Of a stretch of 18,408 nt of DNA, positions 7,171 to 12,471 are shown piece after piece; the first letter of the stretch is position 1; the number at the start of each line of letters is the position of its first letter. The position numbers were made by a program, and so were the translations under genes. The stretch is from Candidatus Portnoybacteria bacterium CG10_big_fil_rev_8_21_14_0_10_36_7 (lineage in GTDB: Bacteria > Patescibacteriota > Minisyncoccia > Portnoybacterales > PFDW01), in NCBI GenBank assembly GCA_002793835.1, contig PFDW01000015.1:1-18408 (forward strand), given 5' to 3'. The notes below the pieces were generated by a model. It saw nothing but the letters and a program-made list of their open reading frames with translations. It made no database searches and was not told where the DNA came from.

Positions 7171-7821
7171 TTATTTTGATAAATCAGCAATGGTTTTTTC
7201 AATATCACTACTTTTAAAAATAAACGAGCCGACGCATGCTCTATTTATTCCTGCATCTTTTGCTAAATGAATGGTTTCATTATTTATGCCTCCATCTATT
7301 GCAATTATAACATATAGATAACTCAAATGAAATTCTTGAGCCTTGTGGATAACTTCTGGCAAAAATGGTGAACCATAAAAACCTGGATTAACGGATAAAA
7401 ATAAAACTGCGTCTAGCTTTGGCAAAAGATTAACTATTTCTTTCCAATCGGTTGCTGGATTTAATGCAATGCCCACTTCTTTGCCCGATTTATGAACTTT
7501 TTCAAGCAAAATTTCGACTTCTTTCAAATTATTGAGTATTCCTTCATTGGCTGATTTTTCAAAATGAAAAAAGATTCTTTTAACTTGACTTTTTGTCCAC
7601 TTATCTACTTCGCTTGCTAAATCACTTACCATTAAATGAACTTCTAGATTTAAGGAAGTCGTAACATTACTTAATTCAGCGGGGTTGTCCCAAGTTTTGT
7701 TAGAGGCAAAAATTCCATCAACTACATCAATTTGTGCCCAAGCACAAAAAGGCTCAACTTGTTTAATTTTTTGTTGAACCTCTAAAAAATCTTTGGCTAA
7801 AATTGCTGGGATGATTTCCAT
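7171..7821 (-). CDS. rpe: Ribulose-phosphate 3-epimerase, 216 aa
   Basis: Interconverts D-ribulose 5-phosphate and D-xylulose 5-phosphate. The TIM-barrel motifs are recognisable: IPAILAKD at the N-terminus, QIDVVDG (30-36) with catalytic D32, EVHLMV (60-65) with H62, LSVNPGFYGSPF (142-153) and AIDGGIN (174-180) with the second catalytic aspartate D176. The residue two before D32 is normally the metal-binding His ('HxDVMDG'); here it is Q30. The other ligands are kept, so activity with altered metal coordination seems possible. Length is normal. The gene follows rpiB by 35 bp and precedes a pilin and the transketolase pair, fitting the non-oxidative pentose phosphate pathway. The changed ligand leaves a small chance of a related hexulose-phosphate epimerase function. 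Confidence 0.9.
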   Translation of the reverse strand: MEIIPAILAKDFLEVQQKIKQVEPFCAWAQIDVVDGIFASNKTWDNPAELSNVTTSLNLEVHLMVSDLASEVDKWTKSQVKRIFFHFEKSANEGILNNLKEVEILLEKVHKSGKEVGIALNPATDWKEIVNLLPKLDAVLFLSVNPGFYGSPFLPEVIHKAQEFHLSYLYVIIAIDGGINNETIHLAKDAGINRACVGSFIFKSSDIEKTIADLSK

Positions 7822-7856
7822 ATTATTTGCTTACCACTGAAAAATTTATAAATTCA

Positions 7857-8294
7857 TTATTCTAAATCTTCAATTTTCGCTAGTCTTCTATCATGTCGCT
7901 CTTCTCCAGAATATTGTGTCTCAAACCATATTTTAAGCAACTTCTTAACTTCTTCTGGATCTTGACTACGACCGCCAAAACAAATTACATTCGCGTTATT
8001 GTGTTCACGAGACGCACGCGTAACAAATTCATCATAACCAATAATTGCTCTGATTCCTTTTTCTTTATTGGCAGCGATACACATTCCCTCCGCAGTTCCA
8101 CACGCCAAAATTCCTTTAGCCTCAGGATTTTTTGTTACTTTATCTGCTACTGCTTTAGCAAAATCAGGATAATCATCGGTAGGGTTGAGTTCCTCCGCCC
8201 CGATATCTTCAAACTTTAAATCCTGGCTGGTTAGCCATTCTTTAATTTGTTCTTTTAAATTGTAGCCTGCATGATCGGCTCCTATATAAATCAT
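7857..8294 (-). CDS. rpiB: Ribose-5-phosphate isomerase B (RpiB/LacAB family), 145 aa
   Basis: Interconverts ribose 5-phosphate and ribulose 5-phosphate. Family landmarks are GADHAGYNLK (5-14), the catalytic cysteine C65 in ACGTAEGM, AANKEKGIRA (74-83), SREHNNANVICFGGR (95-109) with H98, and the phosphate-binding HDRR (134-137). The usual 'CGTGIGMSIAANK' is changed to CGTAEGMCIAANK, while the cysteine and AANK are kept. Length matches RpiB (about 145-150). It follows trmD by 33 bp and precedes rpe by 35 bp, so the two enzymes catalyse consecutive reactions from adjacent genes. Family call is firm. LacA/LacB function is unlikely because those come as pairs with lactose genes. Confidence 0.93.
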   Translation of the reverse strand: MIYIGADHAGYNLKEQIKEWLTSQDLKFEDIGAEELNPTDDYPDFAKAVADKVTKNPEAKGILACGTAEGMCIAANKEKGIRAIIGYDEFVTRASREHNNANVICFGGRSQDPEEVKKLLKIWFETQYSGEERHDRRLAKIEDLE

Positions 8295-8327
8295 TTTTAA
8301 TATAACGTCTCTTTTATAAAATGCTAC

Positions 8328-9038
8328 TTATCGTTTGCTGTCTCGCCATTCTTTAATTTTTTTGTGATTTCCAGAAATTAATATTTTAGGCACGCGCCAT
8401 TTTGTTTTTTTATTCGAACTAAATATTTCCGGACGAGTATATTGCGGGTACTCTACTAATGAATTTTCAATTAAACCGTTGGAGCTAGAAATTTTATTAT
8501 CAAAGCTTTCTTCTCCCAGACTTTCCATTTTCCCTAATACCCCTGAAATTAATCGCGATACTGCTTCTACCACCATTATAGCAGGTAGCTCACCGCCCGC
8601 CAAGACATAATTGCCTACAGAAAGTTCCATATGGGCAATATGCTTAGCCACTCGTTCATCCACCCCCTCATAACGCCCGCAAATAAATACTAACCGTTCA
8701 TATTTTACTAACTGCTTAGCAATTTGTTGATTAAATGTTTTGCCTTTTGCAGACATTAAAATAATTTTCGTTTTTCTTCTTGATGACTGCCCGGTTTTCC
8801 CGAGTTTATTTTTAACTAAAGATTGTACCGCTTTATATATTGGCTCAACCTTAAAAAGCATACCTGGCCCTCCGCCGTAAGGCTTATCATCAACTTTTTT
8901 ATGTTTTCCGTCTGCCCATTTTCGCAAATCATGAGTCTTAATTTTAATAAATTTCTTTTTTTGTGCTCGTCCCAAAATAGATTCATTTATATATGAATCA
9001 AGTATTTTTGGAAAAATTGTTATTATGTCGAATTTCAT
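8328..9038 (-). CDS. trmD: tRNA (guanine-37-N1)-methyltransferase, 236 aa
   Basis: A knotted (SPOUT) methyltransferase that makes m1G37 next to the anticodon, preventing +1 frameshifting. Signature segments are PYGGGPGMLFKVEPI (53-67), ICGRYEGVDERV (119-130), LSVGNYVLAGGELPA (139-153) forming the trefoil-knot AdoMet site, and LVEYPQYTRPEIF (194-206). Full length. In many bacteria trmD follows rpsP-khpA-rimM in one operon. Here it comes after rpsP-khpA with no rimM between, and a terminator separates it from khpA. It therefore seems to start its own transcript and may head the long sugar-phosphate series downstream. Confidence 0.96.
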   Translation of the reverse strand: MKFDIITIFPKILDSYINESILGRAQKKKFIKIKTHDLRKWADGKHKKVDDKPYGGGPGMLFKVEPIYKAVQSLVKNKLGKTGQSSRRKTKIILMSAKGKTFNQQIAKQLVKYERLVFICGRYEGVDERVAKHIAHMELSVGNYVLAGGELPAIMVVEAVSRLISGVLGKMESLGEESFDNKISSSNGLIENSLVEYPQYTRPEIFSSNKKTKWRVPKILISGNHKKIKEWRDSKR

Positions 9039-9067
9039 TTTTTAAATTATCCCTGAAGTCGCTATTT

Positions 9068-9073
9068 ATTATA
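9068..9073 (-). promoter_or_regulatory. Candidate -10 box for trmD
   Basis: TATAAT on the minus strand, 29 nt before the trmD ATG and just downstream of the khpA terminator. No convincing -35 box is found at 16-18 bp, so the call rests on the perfect hexamer and on the need for a new start after the terminator. Confidence 0.35.
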
Positions 9074-9081
9074 TTACTCTT

Positions 9082-9117
9082 AAAAACAAAAAACCGCCAA
9101 GAAAAATCTGTGGCGGA
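9082..9117 (-). terminator. Rho-independent terminator after khpA
   Basis: CCGCCA (9094-9099) pairs with TGGCGG (9111-9116) around an 11-nt loop. On the minus strand the stem is followed by six T, a G and five T. It begins about 20 nt after the khpA stop. A shorter T-run on the plus strand means it could stop transcription both ways, though no plus-strand gene reaches it. It ends the rpsP-khpA unit. Confidence 0.85.
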
Positions 9118-9135
9118 TTTTTTGTGAAAATTTAA

Positions 9136-9462
9136 TTAAAATTTCAAGTCGTCTACTACATCGTCAACTGCTTTAGTCGCCTCTTCGGCACGCTGAGCTC
9201 GAACACTGCCTTCTGGTTCTTCAATTTTGAAGTTTACCCGTGCATTATGCTTGGCGCCAATAACGCGAAGCAAAGTTCGGATAGCTCGAGCAGTTGAACC
9301 TTCCCGTCCGATAACTTTACCCATATCTTCTGGTTTGACTTTCAAAGTGATTAATACACCCATCTCGTCAACCTTTCGATCGGTAACGACATCATCAGGA
9401 TTATCTACTAAATTTTTAACAATGAATTCTACGAATTCTTGATCAACTGGTTTCTGTGACAT
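9136..9462 (-). CDS. khpA: KH-domain RNA-binding protein KhpA, 108 aa
   Basis: A single type II KH domain protein that binds RNA, usually as a homodimer or with the KhpB/Jag protein. The GxxG loop is G52-R53-E54-G55 in DMGKVIGREGSTARAIRTLL. The N-terminal VEFIVKNLVDNPDDV (11-25) is typical of KhpA, as is the location right after rpsP. At 108 residues it is about 30 longer than the common 75-80 residue form; the extra length is an acidic C-terminal tail (EEPEGSVRAQRAEEATKAVDDVVDDLKF, residues 81-108, begins EEPEGSV). The gene is separated from rpsP by 106 bp holding a structured RNA candidate and ends at a clear terminator. Confidence 0.92.
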   Translation of the reverse strand: MSQKPVDQEFVEFIVKNLVDNPDDVVTDRKVDEMGVLITLKVKPEDMGKVIGREGSTARAIRTLLRVIGAKHNARVNFKIEEPEGSVRAQRAEEATKAVDDVVDDLKF

Positions 9463-9487
9463 ATCTGAATTTCTTTATTATTGCTAA

Positions 9488-9528
9488 TAGTTTGCGACCC
9501 CGTACCTGAATATCAGGTTACCAAACTA
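9488..9528 (-). promoter_or_regulatory. Nested hairpin in the rpsP-khpA gap
   Basis: An outer pair TAGTTTG (9488-9494) and CAAACTA (9522-9528) encloses an inner hairpin of ACCTGA (9504-9509) and TCAGGT (9513-9518) with a three-base loop. The inner stem can extend by GT/AC past a bulged T. No T-run follows, so it is not a simple terminator. It could be an mRNA stability or processing element (an RNase III target is possible) or a binding site that sets khpA output relative to S16. Confidence 0.45.
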
Positions 9529-9568
9529 CTATAATTATTTACATTTATCTATCTATTTGTCAAATTGA

Positions 9569-9889
9569 TTATTCTGCCTTAGCGACTGGCTCTTCTTTCG
9601 GTTTGGCGTCTTTATCTTTTTTCTTTGGCCTAAAAGATTTCACTTTTTTGGCATCAATTACGCCATTTTTTACAAGTAAATTATGAACGGTCGGAGAAGA
9701 TTGAGCCCCTCTAGAAAGCCAAAATAATATTCGTTCTTTCTTTAATTCAGTTTTTTTATGTCTAGGTTCGTAATAACCTAAAAGTTCTATGTCTTTCCCC
9801 GTCTTGGAAGCTCTGGCGCTTTCAACCAAAATCACCCGGAAAGCCGGGCTGTTTTTCTTGCCTACTCTGGTCAATCTAATTTTTAGCAT
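9569..9889 (-). CDS. rpsP: 30S ribosomal protein S16, 106 aa
   Basis: A small-subunit assembly protein. The N-terminal MLKIRLTRVGKKNSPAFRVI and the following VESARASKTGKDIELLGYYEP are diagnostic for S16, and ILFWLSRGAQSSPTVHNLL completes the fold. The last 20 or so residues form a lysine/glutamate-rich tail ending PKEEPVAKAE, a common variable extension. The start is fixed by MLKIR and by a near-consensus promoter just 9 nt upstream, which implies an almost leaderless transcript. It heads a two-gene unit with khpA. Confidence 0.97.
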   Translation of the reverse strand: MLKIRLTRVGKKNSPAFRVILVESARASKTGKDIELLGYYEPRHKKTELKKERILFWLSRGAQSSPTVHNLLVKNGVIDAKKVKSFRPKKKDKDAKPKEEPVAKAE

Positions 9890-9898
9890 ATTAACTCT

Positions 9899-9926
9899 AT
9901 TATATTAATTTATTTGCAAATGTCAA
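9899..9926 (-). promoter_or_regulatory. Near-consensus sigma70-type promoter of rpsP
   Basis: On the minus strand TTGACA (9926-9921) and TATAAT (9904-9899) are separated by 16 bp; both hexamers are perfect. The rpsP ATG begins 9 nt after the -10 box, placing the transcription start at or within about 3 nt of the start codon. Confidence 0.8.
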
Positions 9927-9973
9927 TGGAAAAGCTGCTTCACGAAGAACCGACTATTACCTTAAGTCTTATT

Positions 9974-10222
9974 TTAATGTATTATGTCTTGAGCTAAAAT
10001 TGTAAAAGAAAATGATTTCAAACATTTTCTTTCAGGACAAGCCAAGTGATACACCCCATAATCAGGCTCTTGATAATCAAGATTAAGCACCAAGTCTTGC
10101 CCATGAGTTGGACACACAAACTGTAAGGTGCCTTCTTTTATTGTAATCCTGACTTTCCCGAATTTTTCCTTCGCCAGCTTAAAAGCTGTCGCAAACTCAT
10201 ATGGCCTTGCGCCCTTATACAT
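9974..10222 (-). CDS. Small unrecognised protein with a possible zinc-binding cysteine/histidine set, 82 aa
   Basis: I do not recognise this family. The sequence starts MYKGARPYEFATAFKLAKEKFGK, predicted helical and basic. A possible four-ligand set follows: C37-P-T-H40, then C62-PERK-C67. Spacing between the halves (about 22 residues) and the beta-rich, aromatic sequence between them would suit a small zinc ribbon. This is inference from residue pattern only. The gene is real: a strong GGAGGG site sits 6 nt before the ATG, codon use matches its neighbours, and it lies 34 bp after rnc in the rpmF-nusB-rnc series. Position suggests a role with RNA or ribosomes, but no function can be assigned. 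Confidence 0.75.
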   Translation of the reverse strand: MYKGARPYEFATAFKLAKEKFGKVRITIKEGTLQFVCPTHGQDLVLNLDYQEPDYGVYHLACPERKCLKSFSFTILAQDIIH

Positions 10223-10228
10223 CTTACG

Positions 10229-10234
10229 CCCTCC
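10229..10234 (-). promoter_or_regulatory. Strong Shine-Dalgarno site for the 82-residue protein
   Basis: GGAGGG on the minus strand, 6 nt before the ATG at 10222. It stands out because most genes in this window lack any such site, and it supports the small ORF as a translated gene. Confidence 0.75.
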
Positions 10235-10256
10235 ATTTATAATAATATTAATGAAC

Positions 10257-10946
10257 TTATTTCCACCCTTTTGCCTCTAAGGCTTTTTCAGCTGCCACTT
10301 GCTGTGCTTCTTGTTTACTAGAACCTTCACCTTTTGAAATCAACTCAGCTTCTATATACACCCCTACTACAAATCGCTTCTTGTGGTCGGGCCCTTTTTC
10401 TGATATCACCTCGTAGTGTGGGGTTGTTGAAAAAAATTCTTGAGCTTTTTCTTGGAACAGACTCTTTGAATCGATGTATAATTTTTTTTCAATAATTTCT
10501 AGCAAATGAACTATTATGAATTTTTCAATGAATTTAGAAACTACATCCAGCCCTTGGTCCAAATAAATTGCCCCAATAATTGCTTCAATAGCATTGGCTA
10601 AAATTACATCCCTAGCTTTACCCGTGTCTTTAGACTCTCCCCGACTAAGCATTAAAAAACCATTTAAATCAATCTCTTTAGTTATGGCCGAGAGTCTATC
10701 CGCATTTACCAACGAAGCCCTCCAACTCGTTAATTCTCCTTCAGGATTTTTATATGTTTTGTAAAGATGATCCGTAACAATTAATTCTAAAACAGCATCG
10801 CCTAAAAACTCTAATCGTTCATTGTCTGACATACCTGTTTCAGTATTTTCATTTAAATAAGAACGATGAGTTAAGGCCTGCTTTAGCAGATCTTTGTTTT
10901 TGAATTTTACTTCTATTTTTTTTTCTAATATTGAGAGATCACTCAC
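10257..10946 (-). CDS. rnc: Ribonuclease III, 229 aa
   Basis: Cleaves double-stranded RNA, including rRNA precursors. The catalytic domain has the signature NERLEFLGDAVLE (42-54), with E46 and D50, and LANAIEAIIGAIYLD (116-130), with E121. The position held by Asp in E. coli (D114) is Asn here (N118); to my knowledge this substitution also occurs in other bacterial RNase III proteins. The double-stranded RNA-binding domain spans about 160-228, ending GEGSSKQEAQQVAAEKAL. The start codon is GTG (10946-10944). The gap to nusB is only 8 bp, so the two are likely co-transcribed. Full length and intact. Confidence 0.96.
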   Translation of the reverse strand: MSDLSILEKKIEVKFKNKDLLKQALTHRSYLNENTETGMSDNERLEFLGDAVLELIVTDHLYKTYKNPEGELTSWRASLVNADRLSAITKEIDLNGFLMLSRGESKDTGKARDVILANAIEAIIGAIYLDQGLDVVSKFIEKFIIVHLLEIIEKKLYIDSKSLFQEKAQEFFSTTPHYEVISEKGPDHKKRFVVGVYIEAELISKGEGSSKQEAQQVAAEKALEAKGWK

Positions 10947-10954
10947 GATAAAAA

Positions 10955-11392
10955 TTATTGTTCTTTTCCTGGTTCACCAATTTCTCGATAAACCGTACCC
11001 AAAACACCATTAATAAACTTTCCTGAATTCTCTCCACCAAATGTTTTGGCTAATTCAATAGCTTCATTAATCGCTACTTTTGGCGGAACTTCATTGCGTG
11101 GTCCAAACAAAAGTTCATAAAGACCAAGCCTTAAAACATTTCTATCAACTGCGCTAATTTGTTCTAATGGCCATTCGGGTGCTGCTTTTTCAATAACATT
11201 ATCGATTTTTTGTAAATATTTAATTACACCTTTTACTAAATCGCTAACAAAAGCTGCGCCCTCTAACCCAGGGCCAAATTCTCGTAAATTGTGATCAACT
11301 ATCCCATCCAACTTTGCGCTTTGGCGACCATAAAAATCCCATTCGTATAGGGACTGCATGGCGATTGAACGACAGAGGTGTCTTGATGCCAT
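10955..11392 (-). CDS. nusB: Transcription antitermination factor NusB, 145 aa
   Basis: An all-helical protein that binds boxA RNA with S10 (NusE) to prevent early termination in rRNA operons. The N-terminal [17 protein letters not shown] (4-20), the central [26 protein letters not shown] and the C-terminal [28 protein letters not shown] are all standard NusB blocks. Length is typical. It lies between rpmF and rnc, grouping rRNA transcription with rRNA processing. No Shine-Dalgarno sequence is evident. Confidence 0.96.
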   Translation of the reverse strand: MASRHLCRSIAMQSLYEWDFYGRQSAKLDGIVDHNLREFGPGLEGAAFVSDLVKGVIKYLQKIDNVIEKAAPEWPLEQISAVDRNVLRLGLYELLFGPRNEVPPKVAINEAIELAKTFGGENSGKFINGVLGTVYREIGEPGKEQ

Positions 11393-11426
11393 TTGTAAAT
11401 AATTTTATTAAAGAATATTTATTACC

Positions 11427-11681
11427 TTACTCGTGATGCTCGTAGTTGTGGTCATGATCGTGATCATGCTTATGCTGTTCCTTTTTGCCTTTTTTGGCAA
11501 TCTTTGACTCAACCTTCATCACTTCTCGTCCTTTATAACTACCGCAATTTACGCAAACTTGATGTGGCAAAACCGGCTCCTTACATTTTGAGCATACTGC
11601 CAATTTAACCGCCTTTAGAGAGTGATGTGATCGGCGCTTATTTCTTCGAGACTTTGTGTGGCGTTGTTTTGGTACTGGCAT
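11427..11681 (-). CDS. rpmF: 50S ribosomal protein L32 with histidine-rich C-terminal tail, 84 aa
   Basis: A large-subunit protein with a zinc ribbon. MPVPKQRHTKSRRNKRRSHH is the standard L32 N-terminus. Zinc ligands are C30, C33, C43 and C46 in AVCSKCKEP and HQVCVNCG. I chose the ATG at 11681-11679 because it gives this canonical start and has a GGGGGA site 10 nt upstream. The longer reading to 11732 starts at GTG and runs through the promoter. After about residue 60, where L32 usually ends, the protein adds KKGKKEQ and then a tail with seven histidines among the last 15 residues (70-84, alternating His-Asp). The gene heads the rpmF-nusB-rnc series. Confidence 0.95.
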   Translation of the reverse strand: MPVPKQRHTKSRRNKRRSHHSLKAVKLAVCSKCKEPVLPHQVCVNCGSYKGREVMKVESKIAKKGKKEQHKHDHDHDHNYEHHE

Positions 11682-11690
11682 GTTTTTTAT

Positions 11691-11696
11691 TCCCCC
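11691..11696 (-). promoter_or_regulatory. Shine-Dalgarno site that sets the rpmF start
   Basis: GGGGGA on the minus strand, 9-10 nt before the ATG at 11681. It supports the shorter L32 start over the GTG at 11732. Confidence 0.65.
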
Positions 11697-11712
11697 ATTA
11701 ATTAGTCTTATG

Positions 11713-11742
11713 ATTATAGCAGGTAAAATCACTCTAAGTCAA
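11713..11742 (-). promoter_or_regulatory. Predicted promoter of the rpmF-nusB-rnc unit
   Basis: TTGACT (11742-11737) and TATAAT (11718-11713) on the minus strand are separated by 18 bp, with a TGC extension just before the -10 box (extended -10). The predicted transcription start near 11706 gives a leader of about 25 nt carrying the GGGGGA site. Confidence 0.75.
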
Positions 11743-11795
11743 CTTTTATCTATAATACATTCTATAGATTAACTCTAAAATTACCAAAAATTTTG

Positions 11796-12428
11796 TTACT
11801 TTCGTAAATGCAAATTAAATGACAAGCGATGAATCGGGCTAGCACCACGCTCTAAGATCGCCTTATAATGGTTCTTTGTTCCATAACCTTTATGGACATT
11901 AAAATCATACCCAGCATATTTTTCATTATATTTTACCATTAGTTCATCTCGCGCCACTTTCGCAATTATTGAAGCTGCTGATATTAAAAAAACTTTAGAA
12001 TCTCCTCGTATTATAGCTTTTTGAGCAATAGATAAATCTTCTATAGTAAAATTTCCATCTAATAATATAAATTCTGGTTCTCGCGCCAAATTTTCAACTG
12101 CTTTTTTCATAGCTAGCTTAGTTGCCACTAGAATTCCCTCAGCATCGATAACTTTTTCCGAAACAATTCCAACTGCCGAAGACAAATACGTCGCTTCTTT
12201 AATTTGGCCGCTAATTTTTTCTCGCGCCAAGACCGATAAAGTTTTAGAATCTCTACAATTTTTTAGATCTTCAAAAGATTCTAAGAACTCTTTTTTATTT
12301 TTAATGGCAACCACTCCTGCCACTACTGGGCCAGCGATGCATCCCCTGCCAACCTCATCGACACCGGCAACAATCTCGTATCCCAAATTGAATAATTTTT
12401 GCTCTTCTTTAATTGTTGGTAATTGCAT
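11796..12428 (-). CDS. rnhB: Ribonuclease HII, 210 aa
   Basis: Removes RNA from RNA-DNA hybrids, including misincorporated ribonucleotides and primers. The D-E-D-D active site is visible: D24 and E25 in AGVDEVGRG, D124 in ILLDGNF and D161 in IAKVARDELM. KGYGTKNHYKAI and PIHRLSF near the C-terminus are also typical. I start at the ATG at 12428-12426 (MQLPTIKEEQ). The longer version begins at TTG (12467), adds 13 residues (MVLNNCFYVYNSI) unlike the family, and runs through the promoter. A TATAAT box 6 nt before the ATG predicts a leaderless transcript. It diverges from dnaE with only 43 bp between them. Confidence 0.95.
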   Translation of the reverse strand: MQLPTIKEEQKLFNLGYEIVAGVDEVGRGCIAGPVVAGVVAIKNKKEFLESFEDLKNCRDSKTLSVLAREKISGQIKEATYLSSAVGIVSEKVIDAEGILVATKLAMKKAVENLAREPEFILLDGNFTIEDLSIAQKAIIRGDSKVFLISAASIIAKVARDELMVKYNEKYAGYDFNVHKGYGTKNHYKAILERGASPIHRLSFNLHLRK

Positions 12429-12434
12429 GATACT

Positions 12435-12463
12435 ATTATATACATAAAAACAATTATTAAGCA
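12435..12463 (-). promoter_or_regulatory. Predicted rnhB promoter in the divergent rnhB-dnaE gap
   Basis: TATAAT (12440-12435) is perfect, with a weak TGCTTA (12463-12458) at 17 bp. Only 6 nt separate the -10 box from the rnhB ATG. The whole 43-bp gap must also hold dnaE signals, so the two promoters probably overlap; I could not identify a convincing dnaE promoter. Confidence 0.5.
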
Positions 12464-12471
12464 CCAACTAA

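Noticed and set aside
11682..11732. A 17-residue N-terminal extension of L32
   Set aside because: It starts at GTG and runs through the -10 box; MPVPKQRHTK is the standard L32 start.
11748..11769. AT-rich inverted repeat (ATCTATA/TATAGAT) after rnhB as a terminator
   Set aside because: The stem is only A/T apart from one pair and is followed by A-rich sequence on the minus strand; too weak to call.
12429..12467. A 13-residue N-terminal extension of RNase HII
   Set aside because: It starts at TTG and covers the TATAAT box; the ATG at 12428 gives a normal family start.
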